DNA of 49,732 nucleotides from a virus, in IMG/VR virus record IMGVR_UViG_3300008267_000219, positions 1-49,732 of that record, one strand, 5' to 3'. Made by a program: the position numbers and the translations under genes. The notes under the pieces were generated by a model that saw nothing but the letters and a program-made list of their open reading frames with translations, made no database searches and was not told the origin of the DNA. Position 1 is the stretch's first letter. Each line of letters begins with the position of its first letter. Shown one piece after another: positions 1 through 9,417 of this stretch.

Positions 1-2
1 CT

Positions 3-1469
3 GAATACAAGGAAATACAAAAAATATTTCCAAATGTCAGAGTATACGGGGGAGGAAGTCAGCCTTTAGAATTCGAAGGGACCCAAACGAATTACTACAT
101 AAAGTATTCCAGAACAGGTTCTATTTATTACGGGGGATATTCGGTAGGAACTTTTAGACAAGTAGACGATGAATCCTTAAAGTTTATTAAAGATTATTTA
201 GTATCCAAGGCTGTTGATATTTCTGTGACCTCTTTAGATTCTATTATAGAAGGAAGAACCCCTATAAGTAATAAAATTATAAAAGAACATTGGCTAAGAT
301 ACTATAGTAATAAATTTGAGGTTTTCAAAAAAGGAGTTCTAGAAAGGATTAAGGATTTTTCTAATACCATAAAATATTATCAAAATCATCCTTTAGATAA
401 GTCTTATGAACTTCTGCCTGAATTAAAAAAAATAGTACAGGAAGGATTTCAAAAATCCCCAGAGAAAGAGATAAAAGAAGGAGACCTCACATTAGAACAA
501 AAAAACTACCTTAAGAATAAAATAACAAGACAAACCGATCCTAAATACCAGGGATATAATCCAGATCTTAAAGGTAAGCCTATGTTTAAATTAAACAAAG
601 AAACTGGGTTAGTAGATGTTTATGGGAATTTTACCCACGGGTATTATTCTTCTGCGGTGGAAGGGAATAGAAATTTTATGGGAATTAAATTCGGAAAAGT
701 ATATGGGAATTTTGGAACTAATTCTGAAAAATGTTTACCTGAAAAAAATCTTTCAGGATTTCCTCTACAGGTAGATGGAAATTTTGAATTGACGGATGAT
801 GGAAGAATAAAATCTTTAGAAGGCTTCCCCGATGTAAAAGGACAAAAAATTTCAATAAAGGGAACTTCAGTTAAAGATTTTTCACCACTAGAAAAAATAG
901 ACCTTTTAGATAAAGATTTAGATTTATCAAGAAATATTGAATTAAGAAATTTATCGCAGATAAAATTTCCTAATAGGTTAAAATATTTGAATATTTCTGA
1001 AACCCCTCTAGAATCTTTAGAAGGATGTCCTAATGAGGTTGAAAGTCTTTCTGCTCTATTGGTGAAAATAAAAGATCTAAAAGGAGCTCCTAAAAAATCA
1101 AAAGAGATCGAGATATCCAGCCCAAACCTAAAAGATATAAGTGGAATATCTGAAATAGAAGGACTTATAAAATTTCTATTTAAATCCGGTTATGAGAGTT
1201 CTATTCGGATAGATCTTCCATTAGAAAAATACGGGATTAAAACAATAACAGGTATATTAAACTCGAAAGGATATTTTTCAGATAGAGACAAGAAACTTTA
1301 TCTAAGTGTATGCACAAAAAGTGATTTAATGTATGACTACTTTGAAGAAAATCCTTTAGATCTTTATCTTTTAGATGATTTTCCGGAAATTAAAAAAGAT
1401 ATTATTCAAAAAAGAGAAATTCCTGATTTCAGTAAGCTTGGGGATGTTTTAAATAAAGGGTTTTTATAA
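3..1469 (+). CDS. Leucine-rich-repeat-like protein, 5' end outside window
   Basis: The frame is open from base 3 with no stop, so the true start lies upstream; the internal GTG at 225 is not a convincing start. About 488 residues are visible. The middle part has short, irregular leucine/asparagine-rich repeats (for example LKYLNISETPLESLEGC and LSGFPLQVDGNFEL) like leucine-rich repeats. The last 40 residues (ENPLDLY, then FSKLG-x-VL-x-KGFL) recur at the end of the next gene, so the two are partial paralogues. The stop overlaps the next ATG by one base, implying coupled translation. The function is unknown; repeat proteins of this kind are often structural or binding proteins. Confidence 0.7.
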   Translation, partial: EYKEIQKIFPNVRVYGGGSQPLEFEGTQTNYYIKYSRTGSIYYGGYSVGTFRQVDDESLKFIKDYLVSKAVDISVTSLDSIIEGRTPISNKIIKEHWLRYYSNKFEVFKKGVLERIKDFSNTIKYYQNHPLDKSYELLPELKKIVQEGFQKSPEKEIKEGDLTLEQKNYLKNKITRQTDPKYQGYNPDLKGKPMFKLNKETGLVDVYGNFTHGYYSSAVEGNRNFMGIKFGKVYGNFGTNSEKCLPEKNLSGFPLQVDGNFELTDDGRIKSLEGFPDVKGQKISIKGTSVKDFSPLEKIDLLDKDLDLSRNIELRNLSQIKFPNRLKYLNISETPLESLEGCPNEVESLSALLVKIKDLKGAPKKSKEIEISSPNLKDISGISEIEGLIKFLFKSGYESSIRIDLPLEKYGIKTITGILNSKGYFSDRDKKLYLSVCTKSDLMYDYFEENPLDLYLLDDFPEIKKDIIQKREIPDFSKLGDVLNKGFL

Positions 1470-2611
1470 TGAGAAAGATATCAACATATTCTTCTATGTT
1501 CGAGGGGAAAGCAGAAGACGAAAAGCTAGAAGCATTCAATAGGGCTCTAAATAGTCCAGAGGGAAAAGATTTTCAAAGATGGTTTTATATTAATCACGTA
1601 AGAACAGGAAGAGCTTATATTAGTAAGAAATCTGAAATAAAAGGAATAGGAATACCTTCAAGATCTTATTTCGACAAAAGCCCTAATTCAGAAGAATGGT
1701 ATTTTGAATTTTCTTCTTCCAATGGAACATACGGAACAACTTACAATAAGGATTTAAAATCTCTTCTTAGAGAATTTATGGCAACCGCAGTTAGAAAATC
1801 CAGACCATCATCGATAACAGAAAAAGAAATAAAAGAATTCTTTTCTAAAGAATCTAATTTTCCTAAGGGATCTTTCCCTGACCCGGAAAAAATATACTCT
1901 TCTATTGTGAAGGAAAGCGGATTTATAACAGATTTTTCTTTCCTTATGGATTTACCTATCATTAAAAGGATTTCGGATTTAGGTGTACGGGTATCAATTA
2001 AAAAAGATTCTGGATTAACCTCTCTGTACATAGATTTTAGGAGTTATGGGATCTCAGAAAATGTTTTAACGTCTATATTCGGAAAAGAATATTCCGATTC
2101 ACTAAAAGAGGTTATTAAAGAAATACCCCAGGGCTCGATCTGGTCCAGATGGGAAATTATCCTTTTTGAAGACCTCAGTTCATTTTCCATTGAGCCTAAA
2201 TCTAAACCAGGAAAAAATGTTTATGTAGGAAGATATTCAAAAGATCTTAGACTAGGTTTCGATTCTAAAGAAAAGATAGAAAAATACACGGAAGATTTTA
2301 TAAAACAACATTTTAATCTTATCTCTGCTCTTTTTAAAAGAGGATTTAATGAAAGAATTTACATAAGTCCATTGGAAGATTTAATCAAAAAAAGTATATT
2401 AGGAGAATCTATAGGGGATTTAAAAAAGAAATCGGAGGAAAGAATAGAAGAAATACTTTTAGATCTAATCGGACCACACATAAAAGAAAACCCTCTAGAT
2501 CTTTATATTTTAGATGGAATTCCAAATCTAAAGAAAAAGGCAATGGAAAAATATGGGATAGAAAAAGATTTTTCTAAGCTAGGAAGAGTTCTCGGAAAAG
2601 GGTTTTTATAA
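1469..2611 (+). CDS. Hypothetical protein sharing its C-terminal domain with the upstream gene
   Basis: 380 residues, starting at the ATG inside the previous stop (TAATG). No known domain recognised. The C-terminal 40 residues (ENPLDLYILDGIP, then DFSKLGRVLGKGFL) match the end of the upstream protein, while the rest does not obviously align. The N-terminus MRKISTYSSMFEG fits the leader pattern seen on several proteins here (aromatic, spacer, (L/I/M)-x-E), which resembles T4 capsid-targeting peptides. It may therefore be a virion-associated protein; this is inference. Confidence 0.7.
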   Translation: MRKISTYSSMFEGKAEDEKLEAFNRALNSPEGKDFQRWFYINHVRTGRAYISKKSEIKGIGIPSRSYFDKSPNSEEWYFEFSSSNGTYGTTYNKDLKSLLREFMATAVRKSRPSSITEKEIKEFFSKESNFPKGSFPDPEKIYSSIVKESGFITDFSFLMDLPIIKRISDLGVRVSIKKDSGLTSLYIDFRSYGISENVLTSIFGKEYSDSLKEVIKEIPQGSIWSRWEIILFEDLSSFSIEPKSKPGKNVYVGRYSKDLRLGFDSKEKIEKYTEDFIKQHFNLISALFKRGFNERIYISPLEDLIKKSILGESIGDLKKKSEERIEEILLDLIGPHIKENPLDLYILDGIPNLKKKAMEKYGIEKDFSKLGRVLGKGFL

Positions 2612-2620
2612 AATACAATT

Positions 2621-3007
2621 ATGGAAAGAGAATTTTTAATACAGGAGGATTATTTAGATGATCCTTGGAAAATGATGGTCTGTTGCATACTCCTAAATCA
2701 GACTAACAATAAACAGGTAAGACCGATTTTAGAGTCTGTATTTGGACTTATACCAAATCCCAATAGTGCAATAGAATGTAACCCTGATAGTTTAGCCACG
2801 ATCATAAAAACAACCGGATTCCAAAATGTTAAAGCTTCTAGAATAAAGAAGTTTAGCGAGAAGTGGATAGAAGGATTTAATGATATACAGGATCTTCCTG
2901 GGGTAGGAAAATACGGAAAAGAGTCCTGGGATATTTTCGTTAATGGTAGAACGGATATAGATCCAACAGATAAAAAGCTAAAGAAATACCTAGAAGATAT
3001 TAGGTAA
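2621..3007 (+). CDS. HhH-GPD DNA glycosylase, MBD4-like
   Basis: 128 residues. It matches the compact helix-hairpin-helix glycosylase fold of the MBD4 catalytic domain. PWKMMVCCILLNQT (residues 15-28) corresponds to the first core helix, LPGVGKYGKESW is the hairpin that binds DNA, and DPTDKKLKKY carries the expected catalytic aspartate. There is no C-terminal cysteine cluster, so it is not an endonuclease III with an iron-sulfur centre. MBD4-type enzymes remove thymine or uracil opposite guanine; base-excision repair of deaminated or modified cytosine is the likely role. It is convergent with the next gene, with stops adjacent. Confidence 0.8.
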   Translation: MEREFLIQEDYLDDPWKMMVCCILLNQTNNKQVRPILESVFGLIPNPNSAIECNPDSLATIIKTTGFQNVKASRIKKFSEKWIEGFNDIQDLPGVGKYGKESWDIFVNGRTDIDPTDKKLKKYLEDIR

Positions 3008-3307
3008 CTATTTCTTTTTAGAATTTCTAAGTCCTTCTTTTAGGTAATCTGTTATCTCTTTACCCCTTCTAGGTTTCTCTTTTAGAAATTCTTGAAATTC
3101 TAAAGATTTTCCTTGATTATCTAAATATCCGTATACATGGGAACCTTCGAACATGGCATCTTCTACATAAGGTAATTGATCGTCATTAGCAGGAGTATAA
3201 TTTCTGGAATTTACTCTTCTTTCTGAATTTTGTCCGGGGACATCGACGCTTCCGGGTGAATCAAGCCACTCGTTCAAAAAGGATTCAAAAGGTTTAATGT
3301 TTTCCAT
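3008..3307 (-). CDS. Small hypothetical protein with capsid-targeting-like leader
   Basis: 99 residues on the minus strand, one of three minus-strand genes here. The N-terminus MENIKPFESFLNEW has the same shape (IxxFxxFLNE) as the leaders on adenylate kinase and the ATP-grasp protein in this window. A GATATATAAAA motif on the minus strand ends three bases before the ATG. The remainder is polar and charged with no recognisable domain. It may be a small internal virion protein (inference). Confidence 0.7.
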   Translation of the reverse strand: MENIKPFESFLNEWLDSPGSVDVPGQNSERRVNSRNYTPANDDQLPYVEDAMFEGSHVYGYLDNQGKSLEFQEFLKEKPRRGKEITDYLKEGLRNSKKK

Positions 3308-3310
3308 ATA

Positions 3311-3321
3311 TTTTATATATC
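3311..3321 (-). promoter_or_regulatory. GATATATAAAA late-promoter-like motif (minus strand)
   Basis: Read on the minus strand this is GATATATAAAA, three bases from the minus-strand start at 3307. It belongs to a recurrent motif related to the T4 late promoter TATAAATA. The small distance would make the transcript almost leaderless. Confidence 0.4.
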
Positions 3322-3369
3322 TTCGGAAACATTAAATTTATTTTAACTAAAAACGATAAAGAAAAATTA

Positions 3370-4782
3370 ATGATTATAGACGTTGAAAATTGCGGGGAAT
3401 TTCTAAGAGCTTCCCACTTTACCGAAGAAGGTACCGTGGGATTTATAGATATCCCAGTTCCGGAAGAAGAAAGATTTGTTTGGCAAAAGTGTTCTGCTAA
3501 TGATCGGGAGAAAGATCCCGAATGGAAAACTTGGAAAGGAGAGCCTATTAAAAAAGTAAGAACCCAAAAATATGATAAGTATAGAATAGCTCAGATTTTA
3601 GACGAATCGGATAGAGAAATCACAGCACCACTTTGGGAATACCAAGATCCTAGAAAATACTTTGTCGATATTGAGGTTGAGATAACGGACGAAATGGGAG
3701 ATGCATTGGATACTTCCACTGCAAAAAACAAAGTTATCTCGATTGGTATCGCAACGGATCGGAATAAGATTATCGTAATGGGTATTCGACCATTAACCCA
3801 GGAACAACAGAATTCTATTTATGAAAAAATAAATAATTATTTTGGATCAACCGGGGATAATTGGTCTTTTAGATACCAGTACTTCGAAAGCGAATATGAT
3901 ATGATGTTTACTTTCTTTAAAGAGGTTGGTTCTAAAATGGGAGTTATTACAGGATGGAATTGGATGGGATATGACTGGCCTTATCTTATAACAAGAGCTA
4001 AAAGACTAGGGATAGATCCTAAGATAATGTCGGTTTCAAATTACCTTATAGGAAAAGCACAAACACCAGCCCACATGCTAATGTTTGACTACTTGGATAT
4101 CTATAAAAAATGGGACAGAGTAATTAAAATTAAAGAGAGTAATAGGCTAGATTACGTTGCGGATAAAGCAGTTGGATTTAAGAAGATAGAATACGATGGA
4201 ACTTTAAGAGATCTTTACGAATCAGATTTCGAAAATTTTATCTACTATAACGCAGTCGATTGTGCTCTTGTTCACTACATAGACAAGAAATTAAAAACCC
4301 AGCAAACGTTCTTTAAGATCGCTATGACAGGAGGAGTTGAGATTAATAGATGTCTTTCCCCAGTTTGGTCTACAGAAGTTATGATGCTTAGATATTTCAC
4401 TAAAAGAAAACAAGTCTTTGTTTCCGAAAGATCAGAAGAAACACATCTTAAATTTGCAGGAGGATATGTAATGGATCCTATAGTAGGTCTACATGAATGG
4501 GTTGCTTGCTATGACTTTGCTTCTCTTTATCCAAATGCTATTGTTCAATGGGGTATTTCTCCAGAGACTTACAAAGGAAAAGACCGGGTTAATCCAGATC
4601 CCAATTGGATAAAAACAGCTTCAGGAGCATACTTTGGAGGAGATGACGAGGAATCTATTTTAAGAACTATAGTTAAGGATCTTTACTCAAAAAGGAGAGC
4701 AACTAAAGATAAAATGCTTGATCTTCAGATCAAAATAGATGGACTAGAAAAAGAATTAAAAAAGTTAGAAAAAGAACAGTAA
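3370..4782 (+). CDS. Family B DNA polymerase, N-terminal half (exonuclease and start of palm)
   Basis: 470 residues. It is the front part of a T4 gp43-type polymerase. Exo I is D100/E102 in YFVDIEVE, Exo II is N197 to D202 in GWNWMGYDWPYL, and Exo III is YYNAVD ending at D297. Polymerase motif A is DFASLYPNAI with D382. The fingers begin at KRRATKDKM (about residue 441), then the chain stops after a charged, heptad-like helix (LDLQIKIDGLEKELKKLEKE). Motifs B and C are absent and lie in a separate gene at 15939. The break falls near the tip of the fingers helical hairpin, so the two products should reassemble into one enzyme. Split gp43 genes are known in some Aeromonas T4-like phages and a split polymerase in Rhodothermus phage RM378. 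Confidence 0.93.
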   Translation: MIIDVENCGEFLRASHFTEEGTVGFIDIPVPEEERFVWQKCSANDREKDPEWKTWKGEPIKKVRTQKYDKYRIAQILDESDREITAPLWEYQDPRKYFVDIEVEITDEMGDALDTSTAKNKVISIGIATDRNKIIVMGIRPLTQEQQNSIYEKINNYFGSTGDNWSFRYQYFESEYDMMFTFFKEVGSKMGVITGWNWMGYDWPYLITRAKRLGIDPKIMSVSNYLIGKAQTPAHMLMFDYLDIYKKWDRVIKIKESNRLDYVADKAVGFKKIEYDGTLRDLYESDFENFIYYNAVDCALVHYIDKKLKTQQTFFKIAMTGGVEINRCLSPVWSTEVMMLRYFTKRKQVFVSERSEETHLKFAGGYVMDPIVGLHEWVACYDFASLYPNAIVQWGISPETYKGKDRVNPDPNWIKTASGAYFGGDDEESILRTIVKDLYSKRRATKDKMLDLQIKIDGLEKELKKLEKEQ

Positions 4783-4809
4783 AAACCCAAACTCTTGGAT
4801 ACCTTGGTT

Positions 4810-4820
4810 GATATATAATT
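4810..4820 (+). promoter_or_regulatory. GATATATAATT late-promoter-like motif
   Basis: Same GATATATA core as at several other gene starts, 37 bases upstream of the ATG at 4858, in the only gap between the polymerase half and the dUTPase-nrdB-nrdA run. Confidence 0.35.
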
Positions 4821-4857
4821 TCCAACTGGGTGATAGAGAAACTAAAAACTTATTTAT

Positions 4858-5322
4858 ATGGCTAATACGGATAATAAATGCTCAGAATTGGAAGTTAATG
4901 ACTTCCACACCGGTACAGAAGACACATTAGGTCTAATTTACAACAAACAAAAAGAACTACAAGAAAGATATGGATTTAATTTTGAAAATTGGTCAATAAA
5001 ACAAATCGTAGATTTCTGGATGGTAAACAAACATGCATTAGGTGATGAACTAAATGAAATGTTCGATGCAATAGGGGGAATCAATGATGGTATTGGATCT
5101 GCCGGATGGAAATACTGGAAAGGTAAAAATAAAGAAACAGAAAAAATGAAAATTTCAGATTTATCGGAATCTGATAAATTAGAGCTTTATTATGAATGGA
5201 TAGATGGACTCCACTTTTATATGAACTTTGCAATCTCTATAGGAATGACTAGTAAGGATATAGTTAATCTTTATATGGCAAAACAGCAGGAAAATCATAG
5301 AAGACAGGATTCCGGTTATTAA
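4858..5322 (+). CDS. All-alpha dUTPase/dCTPase (dimeric NTP pyrophosphatase)
   Basis: 154 residues. It has the helical NTP pyrophosphatase signature of dimeric dUTPases and T4 gp56: ALGDELNEMFDAI (acidic metal-binding helix), AGWKYWKG, the second acidic helix YYEWIDGLHFYMNFAISIG, and the end motif ENHRRQDSGY. These enzymes hydrolyse dUTP, and in T4 also dCTP, to the monophosphate, keeping uracil or unmodified cytosine out of phage DNA. It lies 12 bases upstream of nrdB. Whether dCTP is also a substrate cannot be told from the sequence; the hydroxymethylase-like gene at 26173 makes it worth asking. Confidence 0.85.
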   Translation: MANTDNKCSELEVNDFHTGTEDTLGLIYNKQKELQERYGFNFENWSIKQIVDFWMVNKHALGDELNEMFDAIGGINDGIGSAGWKYWKGKNKETEKMKISDLSESDKLELYYEWIDGLHFYMNFAISIGMTSKDIVNLYMAKQQENHRRQDSGY

Positions 5323-5334
5323 TTAAAAACAAAT

Positions 5335-6306
5335 ATGTCAGAAAATTTAAATGATTCAACAGAACCTATACTAAAGGAAAATCCCAATAGGTTCGTAATA
5401 TTCCCAATAGAGCATAATGATATTTGGGAATTCTATAAACAACACCAAGCAGCATTCTGGACTGCAGAAGAGGTTGACCTATCAAACGATATAAGGGACT
5501 GGGAAAAGTTAACAGATAATGAAAAGTACTTCGTTAAGAATGTTCTTTCATTCTTTGCTGCTTCTGATGGAATAGTAAATGAAAATCTTGCGGAGAATTT
5601 CTACAGAGAAGTTCAATATCCAGAAGCTAAATTCTTTTATGGTATTCAGCTTGCAATGGAAAATATTCATTCCTTAATGTATTCTTTATTGATTGATACC
5701 TATATCAGCAATCCGAATGAAAAAGATGAGTGTTTTAATGCTATAGAGAATTTACCTGCAGTAAAAAAGAAAGCTACTTGGGCATTGAATTGGATTGAAA
5801 ATGCTTCTTTCCAAGAGAGACTTATTGCTTTTGCAGCGGTGGAAGGAATTTTCTTTTCTGGATCTTTCTGTTCTATATTCTGGTTAAAGTCTAGAGGAAT
5901 TATGCAAGGACTATGTAATGCAAATTCACTTATATTTAAGGATGAAAATCTACATTGTGACTTTGCAATACATTTATTAAATAACCACTGTGAGAATAAA
6001 CCTTCTGAGAAAAGGATAAAAGAAATTTTATTATCTGCTCTCGAGATAGAAAAAGAATTTATCACCGAATCTCTACCAGTTTCTTTGATAGGTATGAATT
6101 CTAATCTTATGAAACAGTATTTAGAATTTGTTGTTGATGGATTATTACTTAAATTTGGATGCAAGAAACACTTTAATGTAGAACAGCCTTTTAAGTTCAT
6201 GGAACAAATTGCAGTCGAGACCAAAGGAAACTTTTTTGAAAGCCGAACAGTAGAGTACCAAAAAGCAAAATTGAACGAAACCATTTCATTTACTGAAGAT
6301 TTCTAA
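5335..6306 (+). CDS. nrdB: Ribonucleotide reductase class I small subunit
   Basis: 323 residues, close to the eukaryotic/viral R2 type in sequence. It shows [12 protein letters not shown], then [13 protein letters not shown], then [13 protein letters not shown], which holds iron ligands E and H and the radical tyrosine four residues after the histidine. [10 protein letters not shown] and [10 protein letters not shown] give the remaining ligands. The C-terminal tail ends in TEDF, as expected for the peptide that docks into R1. It makes dNDPs with the NrdA encoded 11 bases downstream. Confidence 0.97.
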   Translation: MSENLNDSTEPILKENPNRFVIFPIEHNDIWEFYKQHQAAFWTAEEVDLSNDIRDWEKLTDNEKYFVKNVLSFFAASDGIVNENLAENFYREVQYPEAKFFYGIQLAMENIHSLMYSLLIDTYISNPNEKDECFNAIENLPAVKKKATWALNWIENASFQERLIAFAAVEGIFFSGSFCSIFWLKSRGIMQGLCNANSLIFKDENLHCDFAIHLLNNHCENKPSEKRIKEILLSALEIEKEFITESLPVSLIGMNSNLMKQYLEFVVDGLLLKFGCKKHFNVEQPFKFMEQIAVETKGNFFESRTVEYQKAKLNETISFTEDF

Positions 6307-6317
6307 AAATAAAAATT

Positions 6318-8726
6318 ATGTCATTAAGAATTATTAAAAGAGGCGGGGACTCGGTAGCATTTAATCCTCAAAAAATATACAGCCGAATCAAAAAAGCGGG
6401 GAAGGGGTTAAACGTTAATACTGACGAGATTTTTATTAAAGCTATAACTTCTGTTCCTACAGAGGGAGAAGTAACAACAAAAGAGCTGGATAAATTAGTT
6501 TATGAGATTGCTGCTTCCTATACCGGAAGTCATCACGATTATTCTAGACTTGCTTCCTCTATTGCAATATCTTCTTATCATAAAGAAACAAATCCTAGTT
6601 TTTCAGAAACTATGAAAATTTTATCCGAGGATGGAATAATAAACGAGAAGCTAGTAGATATAATTAAATCTTACGGAGAAGAAAAAATAGATTCTGTAAT
6701 TGACCACGAAAAAGACTACAACTTCGATTACTTTGCTTGGAGATCTTTACAGGAAATGTACCTTCTAAAAAGGCCAACAGGGGAAGTTATAGAAAGACCC
6801 CAGCATATGTACATGAGAGTTGCTCTTTGGGTAACTGATTCTTTCGAAGAAGCTTTTGAGTATTACAAATCTCTTTCAGATCAACTTATATCTAAAGCAA
6901 CACCGATCATGATTAATTCGGGAACTAAAGTTCCTCAGTTAGCATCTTGCGTTTTGCATTATAACAATTCGGATTCTAGACAAGGACTCTTAGATACCCT
7001 AAATGATATTTCAACATTTTCTTCCGATGCTGCTGGTATTGGCCTAGCTATGTCAAATATTAGAAGTAAAGAAAGTCGAATATCTTCTTCTGGAGGATTT
7101 GCGGGGGGACTTTTAAAATATTTGAAAATTGTTAACGAATCTCTAAGATTCTTTAATCAACAAGGAAGAAGACCTGGATCCTCTGCTATTTACCTAGAGC
7201 CTTGGCATAAAGATGTTCTTGATCTTTTAGACATCAAAAAGAATACAGGTGCTGAAGAACTAAGAGCCCGAGATTTATTTACTGCTCTTTGGATTCCTGA
7301 TAATTTTATGGAAGCAGTTAAGAATGATACTGATTGGTATTTATTTTGTCCTAACGATATATTAAGTGCGGGGATTAAACCACTTCAAGAATCCTACGGA
7401 GAAGAATACGAAGAGAACTACAATAAAGCGGTTTCTTTAGGTCTCGGTAAAAAAGTTAAAGCCCAGGAAATATGGACCAAGATAATAGAATCCCAGGTTG
7501 AAACCGGCGTTCCTTATCTATGTGCAAAAGATAGTGCAAATAGAAAAACTAATCACCAAAACATAGGAACGATTAAACAATCTAATTTATGTGCAGAAAT
7601 TTTTCAATTCACTAACGAGACCGATACTGCTATCTGTACTCTTTCCTCGATAGTTCTTAAGAATTTTATACAGGGAGGTAAATTTAACCACCAATTGCTA
7701 TTCGAAGAAGTACGTAAAGTTGTTAGAGCTTTAAATAGAGTAATCGATATTAATAACTATTCCACCAAAAAAGGACTAAAAGGGGGAATGGAGCAAAGAG
7801 CAATTGCTATAGGAACCCAAGGTTTAGCAGATGTCTTCTATCTAATGGATTACATATTCACATCAGAAGAAGCTAAAAAATTAAATAAGGAGATTTTTGA
7901 AACCATCTATTATGCTTCTATTTACGAAAGTAATAAACTATGCATAGATGGAAAATATAAAAAATACTCCCACTTCAAAGGTTCACCGATGTCTAATGGG
8001 GTATTCCAATTTGATATGTGGGGATTAAACGAAAGTGATTTATTTTGGGATTGGTCAGAATTAAAAGAGAATGTTAACAAGCACGGAGTTTGTAATTCTT
8101 TATTTACTGCACAAATGCCTGTAGCATCTTCTGCAAAAATAACTGGATCTTTTGAAATGACAGAGCCAGCTCATTCGGCTCTATTTAATAGAAGAGTAGT
8201 TGGAGGAGAGATAATGATCGTTAATAAATATCTTATTAATGATTTCGAAAAACTTGGGATCTGGTCTGAAGATCTAAAAAATGAGATAATAATAAATGAA
8301 GGATCAATTCAAAATATTAATTTCAATAATTATTTAGATACTGAAGATAAAAATTATGCTAAGAAGGTTAAAAGGATTGAACATCTGATTCCTAAATACA
8401 AAACTATTTGGGAGATTTCACAGAGGGAATTAATTGACATGGCAGCAGATAGAGCTCCGTTCATCGATCAATCTCAATCTATGAATATTTATATGGCTAA
8501 TCCAACTCTATCCAAGATTACTTCTTCTCACTTCCATTCATGGGAAAGAGGACTAAAGACTTTATGTTATTACGTAAGAACTAAAGCTATTTCAACAGGA
8601 GCAAAACATTTAGCAATAGATACCTCAAAAATTGAAAAACCAAAAGAAACCCCTGAAGAACCTAAATTAGTTCTACCTTCAAAGCCAGAAAATTCTGCAT
8701 TTGAATGTTTTGGATGCTCTTCTTAA
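6318..8726 (+). CDS. nrdA: Ribonucleotide reductase class I large subunit
   Basis: 802 residues. An N-terminal ATP cone begins LRIIKRGGDSVAFNPQKIY. The catalytic barrel contains QLASCVLHYN (active-site cysteine), then NLCAEIFQFTNETDTAICTL and the thiyl-radical region. The C-terminus ECFGCSS keeps the mobile cysteine pair used for re-reduction. Full length for class Ia R1 and, with the ATP cone, probably under dATP feedback control. It forms an operon with nrdB and probably the upstream dUTPase. Confidence 0.97.
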   Translation: MSLRIIKRGGDSVAFNPQKIYSRIKKAGKGLNVNTDEIFIKAITSVPTEGEVTTKELDKLVYEIAASYTGSHHDYSRLASSIAISSYHKETNPSFSETMKILSEDGIINEKLVDIIKSYGEEKIDSVIDHEKDYNFDYFAWRSLQEMYLLKRPTGEVIERPQHMYMRVALWVTDSFEEAFEYYKSLSDQLISKATPIMINSGTKVPQLASCVLHYNNSDSRQGLLDTLNDISTFSSDAAGIGLAMSNIRSKESRISSSGGFAGGLLKYLKIVNESLRFFNQQGRRPGSSAIYLEPWHKDVLDLLDIKKNTGAEELRARDLFTALWIPDNFMEAVKNDTDWYLFCPNDILSAGIKPLQESYGEEYEENYNKAVSLGLGKKVKAQEIWTKIIESQVETGVPYLCAKDSANRKTNHQNIGTIKQSNLCAEIFQFTNETDTAICTLSSIVLKNFIQGGKFNHQLLFEEVRKVVRALNRVIDINNYSTKKGLKGGMEQRAIAIGTQGLADVFYLMDYIFTSEEAKKLNKEIFETIYYASIYESNKLCIDGKYKKYSHFKGSPMSNGVFQFDMWGLNESDLFWDWSELKENVNKHGVCNSLFTAQMPVASSAKITGSFEMTEPAHSALFNRRVVGGEIMIVNKYLINDFEKLGIWSEDLKNEIIINEGSIQNINFNNYLDTEDKNYAKKVKRIEHLIPKYKTIWEISQRELIDMAADRAPFIDQSQSMNIYMANPTLSKITSSHFHSWERGLKTLCYYVRTKAISTGAKHLAIDTSKIEKPKETPEEPKLVLPSKPENSAFECFGCSS

Positions 8727-8734
8727 ATATATAG
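8725..8734 (+). promoter_or_regulatory. AAATATATAG late-promoter-like motif upstream of adk
   Basis: The motif overlaps the nrdA stop and ends three bases before the adk ATG at 8738. If it is a promoter the transcript would be leaderless or start inside the gene, so its role is less sure than at other copies. Confidence 0.3.
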
Positions 8735-8737
8735 AGT

Positions 8738-9352
8738 ATGGTTATAGTAAAAGATTTTAATACTTTCCTAAATGAAAGGTATGTACCGGATAATCCAGGA
8801 AAAATGATAGTTCTATTTGGACCTCCTGGAAGCGGAAAAGGAACTTTAGCAAAAGAACTTAAAGACAAATACGGGATGAAACACATCTCTACTGGAGATC
8901 TGGTTAGAAATTCAGATGACGAAGAGATAAAAGAAATTATAGCTTCCGGAAAATTCGTTAGCGATTCCCAAATTCTTAAACTTCTTAGGAAAGCTATAAA
9001 AGAAGAGGACCTTGAATCTGGAATTATATTCGATGGATTTCCTAGAACTGTAAGTCAAGCCCCAAAGCTAGATTCGCTTTTAGGTAAGAAAGGGGTTGGA
9101 CTCAATTATGCAATTTTCTTAGATGTTCCTGAAGATGTTGCAAAAGAAAGAATTAAAGGAAGATCCAAAAAAGAAGATAGAAAGGACGATTCAGACCCGA
9201 AGGTTATCGAGAAAAGGTTTGAAGAATATAAAGAAAAAACTCTTCCGTTGGTGGAAGTCTACGAAAAGAGCAAGAAATTATTTAAAGTCGACGGAACTAA
9301 AGGAACCGAAGAGGTTTTAAAGATGGTAAAAAATAAATTAAAATTATCCTAA
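8738..9352 (+). CDS. adk: Adenylate kinase-like NMP kinase with N-terminal leader
   Basis: 204 residues. The P-loop is GPPGSGKGT (residues 28-36), followed by the NMP-binding segment ISTGDLVR and FDGFPRT. The lid is the short type (KGRSKKEDRKDD), so no zinc lid. It interconverts NMPs and NDPs and could act on dNMPs, as T4 gp1 does. The odd part is the first 21 residues: adenylate kinases normally begin directly at the P-loop strand, but here MVIVKDFNTFLNE precedes it. That leader matches those of unrelated proteins in this window and ends in L-N-E, the type of site cut by T4 prohead protease. The enzyme may therefore be packaged in the capsid (inference). Confidence 0.92.
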   Translation: MVIVKDFNTFLNERYVPDNPGKMIVLFGPPGSGKGTLAKELKDKYGMKHISTGDLVRNSDDEEIKEIIASGKFVSDSQILKLLRKAIKEEDLESGIIFDGFPRTVSQAPKLDSLLGKKGVGLNYAIFLDVPEDVAKERIKGRSKKEDRKDDSDPKVIEKRFEEYKEKTLPLVEVYEKSKKLFKVDGTKGTEEVLKMVKNKLKLS

Positions 9353-9361
9353 AAATATTAG

Positions 9362-9389
9362 AAAGGAGGAAATTTTTTCCTCCTTTTTT
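9362..9389 (+). terminator. Rho-independent terminator after adk
   Basis: AAAGGAGGAAA pairs with the downstream TTTCCTCCTTT across a short T loop and is followed by a T tract. It lies between adk and the glycosyltransferase gene. Confidence 0.8.
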
Positions 9390-9417
9390 GATATAACCTT
9401 TAAATAATTTATTAAAA

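Noticed and set aside
5700-6284. 194-codon frame on the minus strand inside nrdB
   Set aside because: It lies wholly opposite a clear nrdB gene with intact catalytic motifs and has no recognisable domain.
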